From contig JAJRTS010000061.1 in NCBI GenBank assembly GCA_024278175.1, positions 1-64,000 of the forward strand: a stretch of DNA of 64,000 nucleotides. Direction: 5' to 3'. Each line of letters starts with the position of its first letter. The first letter of the stretch is position 1. The DNA is from Gemmatimonadales bacterium. GTDB lineage: Bacteria; Gemmatimonadota; Glassbacteria; GWA2-58-10. The notes under the pieces were generated by a model, which was given only the letters and a program-made list of their open reading frames with translations, did no database searches and was not told where the DNA came from. Made by a program: the position numbers and the translations under genes. Positions 17,967 to 26,677 of the stretch are shown piece after piece.

Positions 17967-19340
17967 ATGTTAATGCACGTCGATCATCTGATTCCCGGAC
18001 TTGAGTTGGAGAGTGACGTCCGTCTCAAGGCCGGCAGTTTCCTGATTACACGCAAGGAACTGCCGGAAGCCCGGCTGAACGACAATGTGATCGAGTCCAT
18101 CCGCAGGTTTGCCTCCCAGCTTGCTCCTGTGAGTTTCCGGGTTGAGATCAGGGCCGACGACCGGGCGCTTGTCCAGTTGAAGAACATTCTGGATCAGGAC
18201 GTGAGCCAGATCACCCAGAGTATCTCCGACGGTAAGGAATACCCCAACTTCCTCAAGGACGACGACCTTCAGGGCAAGGTGCTGCGGATCATGGAGAAGC
18301 TCATCTCCAATCCGGACATGATCAGGCACATGTACGAGTTCAAGACTTCCTCGGAGAATAAGGGCGATGCTTTCAGCCTGCTCCACGACCACAGTATCAG
18401 GGTTACCATGCTGGCTATCGCAATCGGCTTGAAGTTGAAGTGGTCTGTGATCTCACTGGTCAACGTGGGTATGGGCGGCATTTTGCACGACATGGGAATT
18501 ATCCGCACCGAGATGTTTCCGAAACTGGCACAGCTGGATGACCTGCTGCCCAACGAATTGGAAGCGTTTATCGACGAGCATCAGCAGAAGAGTATCGAGC
18601 TGTTCGGGGAAAAGAAAGTCACGCTGCTGCCGTTCACCAAGCAGGAGATCATCCACATGATCTCCAACCATCACCGGGCGGATTTCAGCGACTCGCGGCA
18701 CAAGACAACCGCGCTGCTCTATTTCGCCGAGTTGCTCGACGAGATGATCACTCCGATGCCGCATAAGATCCGTTACAGTTTTTCCCCCGAACAGATCCGG
18801 ATTCTGGGCGAAAGGTTCTCCCGCCGCAATGGCCTGATGAACGTGCTGCTGGCGCTGATCAAGCTTTACAAGGACCAGGGTCTGGCCGGGCAAATTGTGA
18901 GCGCGATGGTTTCGCTCTTCGAGATGGACGAAATCCTGGTCGAGGGCTACGAGGAAAAGCTGAAGGAGATTATCGATTTGTGCCCGTTCAACTCCGCGGT
19001 GCCCTACCCGCCGACCAGCGGCAATTCCCTGCCCAGGACTATCTACTGCAACAACAGTCTTAACCCGGATTTCAAGTGCGAGCACATGAGCCAGGTCAAG
19101 ATCGAAATCTATGTCGGCGCGGGTAAGGTCAAGTCCTACAACAAGTGCGCCATGCTCACCGACAGGCTCCACGGCTTGAATAAGGCCGGGCGCGAGGAAG
19201 CCGAGACGGAAAAGAGCGAGAAGAAGTTGTCCTCCGCCGAAACCATCAGGCAGAAGCAGCAAGCTAAAGCAGAAAGCGACGGCAAGGAGCCCTCCGGGGA
19301 AAAAACACCCGCCGAAAAAGATGCGTCCGCCAGGGAGTAG
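17967..19340 (+). CDS. HD-domain signalling-type protein, divergent from HD-GYP
   Basis: A 457-residue cytosolic protein. Residues ~1-60 resemble the small N-terminal domain that often precedes HD-GYP domains. The central part has HD-type metal ligands: H140-D-H142, H174-D175 in GILHDMGIIR, H204 and H235-H236 in ISNHHRADF. HD-GYP proteins (c-di-GMP phosphodiesterases) carry a GYP triplet after the HH pair; here it is missing, so c-di-GMP cleavage is doubtful. Four cysteines lie in the ~340-380 region. The last ~60 residues are a charged, low-complexity Lys/Glu tail. No receiver or membrane segment is seen. It is flanked by non-coding DNA and is probably monocistronic. Confidence 0.8.
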   Translation: MLMHVDHLIPGLELESDVRLKAGSFLITRKELPEARLNDNVIESIRRFASQLAPVSFRVEIRADDRALVQLKNILDQDVSQITQSISDGKEYPNFLKDDDLQGKVLRIMEKLISNPDMIRHMYEFKTSSENKGDAFSLLHDHSIRVTMLAIAIGLKLKWSVISLVNVGMGGILHDMGIIRTEMFPKLAQLDDLLPNELEAFIDEHQQKSIELFGEKKVTLLPFTKQEIIHMISNHHRADFSDSRHKTTALLYFAELLDEMITPMPHKIRYSFSPEQIRILGERFSRRNGLMNVLLALIKLYKDQGLAGQIVSAMVSLFEMDEILVEGYEEKLKEIIDLCPFNSAVPYPPTSGNSLPRTIYCNNSLNPDFKCEHMSQVKIEIYVGAGKVKSYNKCAMLTDRLHGLNKAGREEAETEKSEKKLSSAETIRQKQQAKAESDGKEPSGEKTPAEKDASARE

Positions 19341-19520
19341 TAATTTCTCCATAGCCACCCGATTTGCTTGTTGCTCACTTCCGGTGGTGGCTTCATTTTT
19401 GCATATTATCAGCCCGGATCCGGTTTCGTCTTGCCTGCGCGGCCGGTGCTTGGCGTACATTGCTTACAGATGCCAGGGCAATAATCCGGCAAGCCAATTT
19501 ATAACCACGAGGGAAATCAA

Positions 19521-20606
19521 GTGCCGGCAGCATTCGTTCTGGGCACGCGGCCCGAGATAATTAAGCTTTACCCGGTTATCGCGCAGTATCTCTCCCGCGC
19601 TTTGCCGTTCAGGATTATTCACACCAACCAGCACTACAGCCCGGAGCTGGACCGGGTCTTTTTTGAGCAGCTCAAGCTGCCGTCGCCGGATATCAACCTG
19701 GGCGCGGGTTCAGGCAGCCAGGGTGAGCAGTTAGGCAGGATGCTGCCTGCCCTGGAGCAGGCCCTGCGGCAGGTGAACCCCTCGGTGGTCTACGTTCAGG
19801 GGGATACCAACTCGGTGCTGGCCGGTGCCCTGATGGCCTCCCGGGCGGGCCTCCCGGTGGCTCACGTGGAGGCGGGCCTTCGCAGCTACGACCTTCGCAT
19901 GCCCGAAGAATACAACCGGATCCTGGCCGACAGGCTCAGCACTATGCTGTTTGCTCCCACAGAGGGCGCGAAGCGGATTCTGCTGGACGAGGGCTATGAT
20001 CCGGCCACCGTGCACGTTACCGGCAACACCGTGGTTGATACCCTTACCGCGCTCGCCGCCGGAGGCGATCAGGCCGGCTGGCCGGGCGAGCGGTGGGGAG
20101 TTGAGCGGGAAAGCTATTTTCTGGTCACCCTGCATCGCCCGGAAAACGTGGATGACCCGGTGGTGCTCGAGCGGATCCTTGGTGCAATCGATGAAGCCGC
20201 CGCACGCGCCACGATAAAAAACCTGCTGCCGCTGCATCCTCGCACCAGATCGCGGATGGATTCGTTTTCAATTGTTCCCGGCCCGAACACTTTGCTCGTG
20301 GAGCCGGTGGACTATTTCTCGTTTGTCGCCCTGCAGAAAAACGCCCGGCTGGTCATCACGGATTCGGGCGGCGTGCAGGAAGAGTCGTGCGTGCTGGGCA
20401 CGCCGTGCGTAACCGTGCGCGAGTCCACCGAGCGGCCGGAAACGGTCGAGGTGGGCGCTAACGTCGTCACCGGCACCGGATACGACCAGATTCTGGCGGG
20501 AGTTCAGCGCATGTCCGGCGCGCCCGGCGGCTGGCGAAATCCGTTCGGCGATGGCCGGGCGGGAGAAAGGATTGTAAAGATTGTCCTGGAAACGCTCGCT
20601 GGTTAA
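19521..20606 (+). CDS. wecB: UDP-N-acetylglucosamine 2-epimerase (non-hydrolysing)
   Basis: A 361-residue enzyme interconverting UDP-GlcNAc and UDP-ManNAc, which supplies ManNAc for surface polysaccharides. Family motifs are complete: LGTRPEIIKLYPV at the N-terminus, NQHYSPELD, VQGDTNSVLAGAL, HVEAGLRS, MPEEYNR, VTGNTVVDTL, TLHRPENVD and the UDP-binding TDSGGVQEE. The start is GTG with GAGGGAAA four bases upstream. The 3' end overlaps the following deacetylase gene by 26 bases, so they are co-translated. It opens the surface-glycan region. Confidence 0.95.
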   Translation: MPAAFVLGTRPEIIKLYPVIAQYLSRALPFRIIHTNQHYSPELDRVFFEQLKLPSPDINLGAGSGSQGEQLGRMLPALEQALRQVNPSVVYVQGDTNSVLAGALMASRAGLPVAHVEAGLRSYDLRMPEEYNRILADRLSTMLFAPTEGAKRILLDEGYDPATVHVTGNTVVDTLTALAAGGDQAGWPGERWGVERESYFLVTLHRPENVDDPVVLERILGAIDEAAARATIKNLLPLHPRTRSRMDSFSIVPGPNTLLVEPVDYFSFVALQKNARLVITDSGGVQEESCVLGTPCVTVRESTERPETVEVGANVVTGTGYDQILAGVQRMSGAPGGWRNPFGDGRAGERIVKIVLETLAG

Positions 20607-21477
20607 ACGGTTGGGCGCAAGGCCGGGCCTGCCCGTTGCCGCCGCAGTCTACGGTCTGGGCGGCAGGTTCTACGCCCGTTGGCTCTACAGCGCCCAGGGG
20701 GAGGCCGAAGGCAGGCTGGCCGGCGGCAGGCTGAGTGTCTCGTTCGATGTGGACTATCCCCGGGATGCGCTGGCGCTGGAGCCGCTGTGTGAGCTGCTCG
20801 GCAAGCTGGAAATCACCGCCTCTTTCGCCGTGGTGGGTGCGCTGGTGGAGCGCCACCCGGACCAGCACCGCCTGCTTGTGGACGCCGGCCACGAACTGCT
20901 TAACCACACTCAGAATCACCCGGACAACGAGTTGCTCTGCCCCGATCGCAAGTTTGACCAGCTTTCGCCCCACGAGCAGGCCGGGGAGATAGCCCTCTGC
21001 ACAAAAACCTGCCGGGAAGTGCTTGGAGTGGAGTTGGCGGGGTTTCGCGCCCCCCATTTCGGTAACGTAAGCGGCCGGGACTTTTATCGGCTGCTGGCCG
21101 GGCAGGGCTACAGTTTTTCCTCCAGTGTGCCGGCAACCGAAGCCGAATCGTGTGGCCTGCCCTTGCGGACTCCCGAGGGTGTGTGGGAGTTTCCGGTCAG
21201 CACCTGCCCGCGCCACCCGTTCGCCGTGCTCGATAGCTGGCACGCGCTGCGTGGGCCGGGAGCGCGCCATAGGGGAGAAGGCCGGTTCGCCGCGCTTTGC
21301 CGCGAGTCGCTGGCGCTGGCGGGGCGGCACGGCGGCTACCTCAACCTCTATCTCGATCCCCGTGATGTGCTCGAATACCCGCAGGCCGCCGCGGCTTTGG
21401 CCGAGTTATCTCCGCAGCGCCACGGCCTGCCTGTGGACACCTACTCCGGGTTGCTTCAGTCTCTGTTATCGAAATAA
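20581..21477 (+). CDS. Polysaccharide deacetylase (NodB-type)
   Basis: A 298-residue protein of the carbohydrate esterase 4 / NodB fold. It is expected to remove N-acetyl groups from amino sugars in a surface glycan or its precursor. Seen motifs are SFDVDYP (catalytic Asp and metal Asp), HELLNHTQNHPDNE with the metal-binding histidines, and GFRAPHFGN. There is no clear signal peptide, only a weakly hydrophobic N-terminus. The start is a TTG inside the end of wecB, with AAAGGA nine bases upstream. The coupling to wecB suggests action on a ManNAc- or GlcNAc-containing glycan. Confidence 0.88.
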   Translation: MSWKRSLVKRLGARPGLPVAAAVYGLGGRFYARWLYSAQGEAEGRLAGGRLSVSFDVDYPRDALALEPLCELLGKLEITASFAVVGALVERHPDQHRLLVDAGHELLNHTQNHPDNELLCPDRKFDQLSPHEQAGEIALCTKTCREVLGVELAGFRAPHFGNVSGRDFYRLLAGQGYSFSSSVPATEAESCGLPLRTPEGVWEFPVSTCPRHPFAVLDSWHALRGPGARHRGEGRFAALCRESLALAGRHGGYLNLYLDPRDVLEYPQAAAALAELSPQRHGLPVDTYSGLLQSLLSK

Positions 21478-21494
21478 ACTGGTTGGTGTGTGTT

Positions 21495-21723
21495 ATAGTG
21501 TTTCTCGAAAGTTTTGTCTTTTTGTAAGGGAAAGAAAATCCTGAGAATGGTACGGAAAAACTTTCGTTGTTCGTAGGATATCGTAGGGGCGAACCTCGTG
21601 TTCGCCCGTCAATCTGTGCACCTGCTTTATTTTTTTTCGGGCGAACACGAGGTTCGCCCCTACAAGGGAAAGAACGGCCCTTCGAAGAAGAATACAGCGG
21701 ACATTTCTTTCGAGAAACGCTCT
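21495..21723 (+). repeat. Dispersed palindromic repeat, copy B (MITE-like)
   Basis: The best-preserved copy. The terminal inverted repeats are ATAGTGTTTCTCGAAAG on the left and AGAGCGTTTCTCGAAAG read inward from the right, identical at 15 of 17 positions. The central arms (about 21582-21606 and 21639-21663) are perfect reverse complements over 25 bases and also have the GGGCGA...TCGCCC form. A small CGGAAAAACTTTCG-like hairpin precedes them. The unit begins 17 bases after the deacetylase stop codon. No target-site duplication is evident. Confidence 0.9.
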
Positions 21724-21909
21724 GACGGCATAGAAAGTTTTGGGGCTATCTTGAAACGGGCTTTCACTGGAACCCATCATTAAGATGAGCGCACAATACC
21801 TGCTGCTATATTTAAACGAGCTTACGTTTAGATATAACCGTAACGGAAACGAAGATATGTTCAAGACTGTCCTTCCAAATGCAATTGCGGCTTAAGCCAA
21901 GGAGCATTT

Positions 21910-22140
21910 ATGCTTGACGCGCATCCAGTTGCCGTTTGTCGCAAGTGCCGAAGACCCAGCTGCAGCCTCGAAAGTGAAGGGAAAACCTGTGGTAATCCCA
22001 TAACTCGTCACAAGCGCTGCACGGGGAAATACATGCTTGCCTTAAACGACAAAGATTGGCAAAAATGCCCGCATTGCGGTGGCGCTCGCTGCGATCTTTG
22101 CGACCGTGCGGGATGGCTATTCATCGGCAAACTCTACTGA
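21910..22140 (+). CDS. Small nine-cysteine zinc-ribbon-like protein
   Basis: A 76-residue protein of unknown function. Nine cysteines occur at 10, 13, 18, 27, 37, 53, 56, 61 and 64. The last four form C-x2-C-x4-C-x2-C, a zinc-ribbon pattern (CPHCGGARCDLC). The N-terminal group is C-x2-C-x4-C. AAGGAG lies five bases before the ATG, which makes the gene believable despite its size. It stands alone between a repeat copy and the convergent flippase gene. The 183 bases after it contain nothing obvious. Confidence 0.7.
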   Translation: MLDAHPVAVCRKCRRPSCSLESEGKTCGNPITRHKRCTGKYMLALNDKDWQKCPHCGGARCDLCDRAGWLFIGKLY

Positions 22141-22323
22141 CTCGTACACTTCATTGACGATTTCCCACACGCTGACTTGCTCAAGCGTCAATTTTATTCG
22201 CTCCTTAGCTCCATCGCTGTGCTTGCATAAGAGGCTAATTTTCTACGGTGACCGTTTTATTAACACGCTTTTAAAAAAGAGCACGTTTTTTTGCGGATAG
22301 AAGCGCCATTGTTGCCGCCAGCC

Positions 22324-23850
22324 TCAACCATCCATACCTGCGCCAAACCCCAGCCGCGCCCCCAGTTGCCGCAGGATCCGGCGGTCTTCCTCGTGGAAAG
22401 CCCCCAGTAGCTTTAACATCACCGGGAACGCTACGCAGAACATTCCGCCACCGGCCAGCAGGGTCGGCAGGGGAGTGAGCGCCAGGCTCTTGACCCAGAG
22501 TACCAGCAAGCACGGCGGCACGGCGGCGGCCAGCACGCGGGGGAAAAACACCCGCAGGCCGCCCGGGCGATGGGTGTGGCGCGCGGCGGCAATCATCAGC
22601 AGAGCGTGCAGGGTCAGGGAACACGAAGTGGCAATCGCCGCACCCTCAATCCCCATCCGCGGAATAAGCCACCAGTTGAGCACGCAGTTGACCGCCGCCG
22701 CCGCGATATTCAGCGCCAGGATCAGCCGCGTTCTGGCGTACATCGCCAGCAGCAGCGAGCTGGTGGCCGACAGGTAGTAAATCGCCCGGCCCGCTGCCAG
22801 CACGGCCAGCACGTTGGCTCCCTCGCCGAACTGATCGCCCCAGACCAGCGCCATCGCCTGCGGCGCCAGCAGCGCCAGCAGGCATACAATCGGCAGGCTG
22901 ATGAACAGGTACCAGCGGTTGTTGCTGTTAAACGTGTCGCCCACCACCCGGTTACGTCCCTCGGCGAACGCTCCGGTGGTGATCGAGAGAAACAGCGGGT
23001 TGAGCAGTTCGATGCCAAGCGCCACCAGCGCCGCCAGCCTCGCGGCCGCACCGTAAATTCCCACCTGTTCGGTGTTCAGGAAGTACCCGGCCATGAACGC
23101 GTCGATATAGTTCATCACCTGCATCACCAGCCCGGAGAGGAACAGCGGCAGGCAGTAGACGACAAACGGCTTGAAGTCGAACGCGCCGCCGCCGGAGCTA
23201 AAGAGCGGATGAACTTTGCGCTGGAGCAGCCATAGCAGTGCGGCCCAACACACCAGTTCGCTGGCCGCATAGGCGAGCATCGCGCCCTCGGCGGCCATCC
23301 CCGCGCCCAGCAACGCCGCGGTCAGAGCCAGCCGAACAAGCGGTCCGGTAAACTGGTTGACCGCCACCCGGTAGCCGATTTTCTGGAACGCCACGATAGC
23401 TTTTACCAGCACCTGTCTGCTGACAGCCAGCGGAAGTGTGGCGGCGCAGATCCTGATGATCACTGCCCCCCGGCCTGCCTCCTGGCCGAAATAGATCCCG
23501 GCCAGCACTCCGGAGAGCAGCCAGAGGATTGCCCCGGCCACGGCGCCGTTGAGCAGCGAGAGCAGGAAAGCCCCGCGCAGCACGCCGTTGAGTTTCGTTT
23601 CGTCCTTAGCGCCAATATAAAGCGGTGCGAACCGCGCCACGCCTGAATCGAAGCCCAGCACGGCGATCCCCCCGGCCACGGCCAGAGTGGAGACCCCGAG
23701 GAAAAACAGGCCGAATTCCCCGGCCCCCGCCGTCCTGGTTATCAGGATCTGGTAGGCGTAGTTGACCAGCCGGGCGAACACCAGCCCGCTAAAGATTATT
23801 GCCGCTCCCTTGGCCACTTTTACCTGTGGGCTGTCGCCGGGAGAGATCAT
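22324..23850 (-). CDS. Polysaccharide flippase (Wzx/MOP superfamily)
   Basis: A 508-residue integral membrane protein with about 12-14 hydrophobic segments and the opening helix pattern of oligosaccharide flippases (KVAKGAAIIFSGLVFARLVNY, then FGLFFLG). It should move lipid-linked glycan units across the inner membrane. The start at 23850 forms an ATGA overlap with the methyltransferase stop, so the 16 codons upstream in frame are not used. It is the last gene of a seven-gene minus-strand operon of glycosyltransferases and glycan-modifying enzymes. No Wzy-type polymerase is obvious in the operon. Confidence 0.92.
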   Translation of the reverse strand: MISPGDSPQVKVAKGAAIIFSGLVFARLVNYAYQILITRTAGAGEFGLFFLGVSTLAVAGGIAVLGFDSGVARFAPLYIGAKDETKLNGVLRGAFLLSLLNGAVAGAILWLLSGVLAGIYFGQEAGRGAVIIRICAATLPLAVSRQVLVKAIVAFQKIGYRVAVNQFTGPLVRLALTAALLGAGMAAEGAMLAYAASELVCWAALLWLLQRKVHPLFSSGGGAFDFKPFVVYCLPLFLSGLVMQVMNYIDAFMAGYFLNTEQVGIYGAAARLAALVALGIELLNPLFLSITTGAFAEGRNRVVGDTFNSNNRWYLFISLPIVCLLALLAPQAMALVWGDQFGEGANVLAVLAAGRAIYYLSATSSLLLAMYARTRLILALNIAAAAVNCVLNWWLIPRMGIEGAAIATSCSLTLHALLMIAAARHTHRPGGLRVFFPRVLAAAVPPCLLVLWVKSLALTPLPTLLAGGGMFCVAFPVMLKLLGAFHEEDRRILRQLGARLGFGAGMDG

Positions 23851-24656
23851 CGCTTGCGTCCCACGTACAGGGTGCGGTAGGCCAGCCAGCCGGGGCACGC
23901 CGGGCCCAGCGCGAGTTCCACCCGTGCGAAAACCCTCCGCGCAAGGGGCGAGCGGGCCAGCAGGCGCTCGCTGATCCGGTTCAGCGGACGGTACCAGTAG
24001 GAGTGGGCGATGTCGTAGCGCAGGGTCCGCTCCACGCTAACGCCGTAGCTATCAAGGACTTTTTTGACCTGCTTGCCGCTGGCGGTGAAAGTGGCCGAGG
24101 AGGGATCATCGGTTGTGGATTCCTCGCTCGCCAGGCCCAGAGCGCGGGCCGCCGCAGCGAACGCGGCTGCGTGTTCGGCACTGCGCATCTCGAAAAACAA
24201 CTGTCCGCCGGTGGAGAGCACACGCGCCAGTTCAGCTACCACGCGCTCCCAGTCCGGCAGATGGAACAGCACGTGCATGCAGAGCACCGCGCCGAAGCTG
24301 TCGCTTTCGAACGGCAGGCCGTAGATATCCCCCTCCACGGTGTTTACTCCGGGAGCTTTGGCTTTGAGCGAGGCCAGCATCGCCGCCGAGCTGTCCAGCG
24401 CCGTAACCGTGTGGCCGCGCCGGGCCAGCATTGAGCTGAACCGGCCCGTGCCCGCGCCCGCGTCCAGCACCGGCCCGGTCCCTAGCTGGCGCTCGATCCA
24501 GGCCCGTTCCACCTCTGTGTTCAGCCGGTTGATCCCGCCCCGGTAGCGGCTGTCGTAACCGCTGCCGAAATCACGGCTGCGGTAGCGCTCACGCTTGGCC
24601 CGGCTTATTCTATCGTCGCTGTCCTTGGTGCTATTTTCAGGTTTTCGCGTTTTCAT
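23847..24656 (-). CDS. Class I SAM-dependent methyltransferase
   Basis: A 269-residue methyltransferase. Motif I VLDAGAGTGRF (about 63-73) is followed by an acidic residue (ALDSS), GDIYGLPFESDSFGAVLCMHVLFHL (motifs II-III) and LARVLSTGGQLFFEM, the Methyltransf_11-type layout. The first ~35 residues are highly charged. The start at 24656 overlaps the deacetylase stop as ATGA; the reading frame extends 92 codons upstream only as a shadow of that gene. Its place suggests methylation of a glycan or a glycan precursor, but the acceptor cannot be read from sequence. Confidence 0.9.
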   Translation of the reverse strand: MKTRKPENSTKDSDDRISRAKRERYRSRDFGSGYDSRYRGGINRLNTEVERAWIERQLGTGPVLDAGAGTGRFSSMLARRGHTVTALDSSAAMLASLKAKAPGVNTVEGDIYGLPFESDSFGAVLCMHVLFHLPDWERVVAELARVLSTGGQLFFEMRSAEHAAAFAAAARALGLASEESTTDDPSSATFTASGKQVKKVLDSYGVSVERTLRYDIAHSYWYRPLNRISERLLARSPLARRVFARVELALGPACPGWLAYRTLYVGRKR

Positions 24657-25690
24657 TGGCCGCCGGTTGTTTCCCTGAAAAAAGTTTCGCAGTCGATAAT
24701 CCGCGCACCGTGCTGAAGCAGGAGCCGGATGTTGTGCTCCAGCAGGTGCTCGTAGCGCACCAGGTCGCGAAGGTGGAGCTGGAGTGCGATGTCGGAGTGG
24801 CCCAGCCTGGCCAGCAGGCGGTCCTGCCAGCCGCGGCTGAAACGGAAACTGACCCCCAGGTCGGTCAGGCTGCTCTGCTGCAACGGCAGGGGGTGCAGCA
24901 GCCAGCCGCGGATGAACCACTGGTAGCCGCACTCCTGCAGCAGCTCGAACGTGCGGCGGTCATATTTGATAAAAGGAGCTACGAACCCACGCACCTCCCG
25001 GCCGGTAAGCTGGCGAAGGTAGTCGTGGTTATCCGCGATTTCCATCCGCTGCCGCCTGCGCCCGTGGCTGGACATGACGACGTAGTGGCTCCAACTGTGG
25101 CTGGCGATGTCGCAGTTGGTTGCGGCAATAAAGCGCCTGACCCTCTGCTGGCTGGCGAGTATTTCGCTGCCCGCGATCGCCAGGGTGGGCCGCAGCTCGA
25201 ACCTCTCGCACCAGCGCTCCAGGATATCCAGGCCCCTGGAGTCCCAGTCCACGTTGACCCGCAGCACTACCCGGCGGCCGCCCAGGTTCGAAGGTGCGTC
25301 CGGCACGTCCGAGCCAGCCGGGAGGGGCGTTTTGTGGCTGGAGAGCAGTTTTCCCAGTGGCCGGAGCAGGCCGGAGAATGTCCTGCCCGCTCTAGTGTCG
25401 CCGCGCTGATAGAACGGGCTGAGGCCGTGGATGCGTCCCAGCGCCAGCCGAATCATACTTCGGGTGTCGCCGTCGCCGCCGATCTCGATCACGGGGTAAT
25501 TATGGTCGGACCCGGCTACGCGATAATTTGTCAGCAACAGCTCGCAGTCATCACCGGCGGCTTCCGTGGGGGCGACAGCCCTTACACGGCAGCCGGAGGC
25601 GGCATACGTGCTGGCCAGCCACATCGCCGCCCTGTCGGAGGGCAGGGGCGTCCAGGGCCGCTTCACACTGTAGCAGACTGTCGGGTCCAA
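24653..25690 (-). CDS. Polysaccharide deacetylase-like protein
   Basis: A 345-residue protein. Residues ~140-320 show a NodB-like arrangement: LRVNVDWDSRG (D-x-D), IASHSWSHYVV with the metal-binding histidines, and VRGFVAPFIKYDRRTFELLQECGY. The N-terminal ~130 residues are unlike the deacetylase core and may be a separate domain. The start is TTG with GGAG five bases upstream. The stop overlaps the methyltransferase start (ATGA). It is the second deacetylase of the glycan region, after the one at 20581. Confidence 0.82.
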   Translation of the reverse strand: MDPTVCYSVKRPWTPLPSDRAAMWLASTYAASGCRVRAVAPTEAAGDDCELLLTNYRVAGSDHNYPVIEIGGDGDTRSMIRLALGRIHGLSPFYQRGDTRAGRTFSGLLRPLGKLLSSHKTPLPAGSDVPDAPSNLGGRRVVLRVNVDWDSRGLDILERWCERFELRPTLAIAGSEILASQQRVRRFIAATNCDIASHSWSHYVVMSSHGRRRQRMEIADNHDYLRQLTGREVRGFVAPFIKYDRRTFELLQECGYQWFIRGWLLHPLPLQQSSLTDLGVSFRFSRGWQDRLLARLGHSDIALQLHLRDLVRYEHLLEHNIRLLLQHGARIIDCETFFRETTGGQ

Positions 25691-25706
25691 TGGTGCTCCG
25701 TCCCGG

Positions 25707-25922
25707 TCAAAGCGTTCGGCGAAAATCGTCCACCAGCGCGGGGTCGATATCCGCCAGGCGCCGGATCATGCTCCGGCTGCCGTGGTCATGGGCCACATCG
25801 CCGGCGGACCCGGCGAGTTTCTCCGTGTTGACGGTCCAGGCGTGCCCTGTCAACTCGAATTCCGCAGAGCGGTCCGGTGGGTTTAATCTACCCGGAAGAG
25901 TGAGCTTGATCTTGATCTTCAC
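25707..25922 (-). CDS. Small hypothetical protein in glycan operon
   Basis: A 71-residue protein I do not recognise. It is accepted because its ATG overlaps the stop of the upstream kinase-like gene (ATGA) and its stop lies 16 bases before the next TTG start, exactly as in the rest of this compact operon. The first half is beta-like (MKIKIKLTLPGRL, AEFELTGHAWTV). The second is polar with HDHGSRSMIRRL. No membrane segment or signal is visible. It may be a small partner of the adjacent kinase or deacetylase. Confidence 0.6.
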   Translation of the reverse strand: MKIKIKLTLPGRLNPPDRSAEFELTGHAWTVNTEKLAGSAGDVAHDHGSRSMIRRLADIDPALVDDFRRTL

Positions 25923-26677
25923 AAAGGAACCTTTAGCGGTGTATCGTTTTTATTTACCAGTGTTTTCGCCCTTTCCGGCGTAAGCGGCGGGTCGGCGGCG
26001 GTCTCATAATACCGTGCGGCGGCATCGGCCAGCAGGGAGTTGTTCCCGTCCGCCGCCAGGGGCAGCGAATGCAGCAGGCGCTCGTGGCAATATTTTCTCT
26101 CTCTTTCGCCGGGAGGAGCACCAGTGTTGCTGCCCGGCACCTCGCAATCGATAAACCCCACCCGGCCATCGCTCCTGATTATCACGTTGCCGGCGTTGAG
26201 GTCGGTGTGGAACACTCCGCCGCCGCACGAGCGCTCGATTGCGCCGAGCACGTCGGGCAGACGCTCGGCGATTTCCGCCGCGGGCAACAGGTTCAGCGCC
26301 ATGCCGTCAAGATACTCGCGGACGAAAAAACGCTCGCGGCAAAGCAGCACAGCCGGCCCCAGGTCCAGGGCCGCCAACCGGGCGAGCAACTCTGATTCGA
26401 GCGCGAAACGGCGGGAGGGGACAACGTATTTCCCGGCCAGTTTTACTTTCAGCCTGCGCTCGATAATACTGCTCGACGCCTTGATCACCGCGTACGGGAC
26501 GCTTGCGTCCGGCTTGAAAGCGAGATACTTCAGTCCCCAGCCCCGTCCCGGCAAAAAACGCTCCAGGAGGGGCGGAGTACCCGGCGGCTCCGTCAGCGCT
26601 GAGATCATCTCACGGCGCGAAACATCGAGGCCGAGCTCATTGTAGATAAAGGACAGTTTTCTGCTCCATGACCTCAT
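25919..26677 (-). CDS. Kinase-like protein (aminoglycoside/LPS kinase fold)
   Basis: A 252-residue protein with a eukaryotic-like kinase core. It has VIKAS (candidate ATP lysine K66), an acidic helix ESE near 94-96, the catalytic loop HTDLNAGN (H157, D159, N164) and the metal-binding FIDCE (D177). This fits small sugar or LPS-core kinases (WaaP/RIO/APH-like) and suggests phosphorylation of a sugar in the glycan or its lipid carrier. It has four-base overlaps with the genes on both sides. Substrate not determined. Confidence 0.8.
   Translation of the reverse strand: MRSWSRKLSFIYNELGLDVSRREMISALTEPPGTPPLLERFLPGRGWGLKYLAFKPDASVPYAVIKASSSIIERRLKVKLAGKYVVPSRRFALESELLARLAALDLGPAVLLCRERFFVREYLDGMALNLLPAAEIAERLPDVLGAIERSCGGGVFHTDLNAGNVIIRSDGRVGFIDCEVPGSNTGAPPGERERKYCHERLLHSLPLAADGNNSLLADAAARYYETAADPPLTPERAKTLVNKNDTPLKVPL

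Noticed and set aside
19341-19400. A possible terminator after the HD-domain gene (AGCCACC...GGTGGCT then TCATTTTT)
   Set aside because: The stem is only seven base pairs around a loop of more than 20 bases, and the T-run is interrupted; too weak to annotate.
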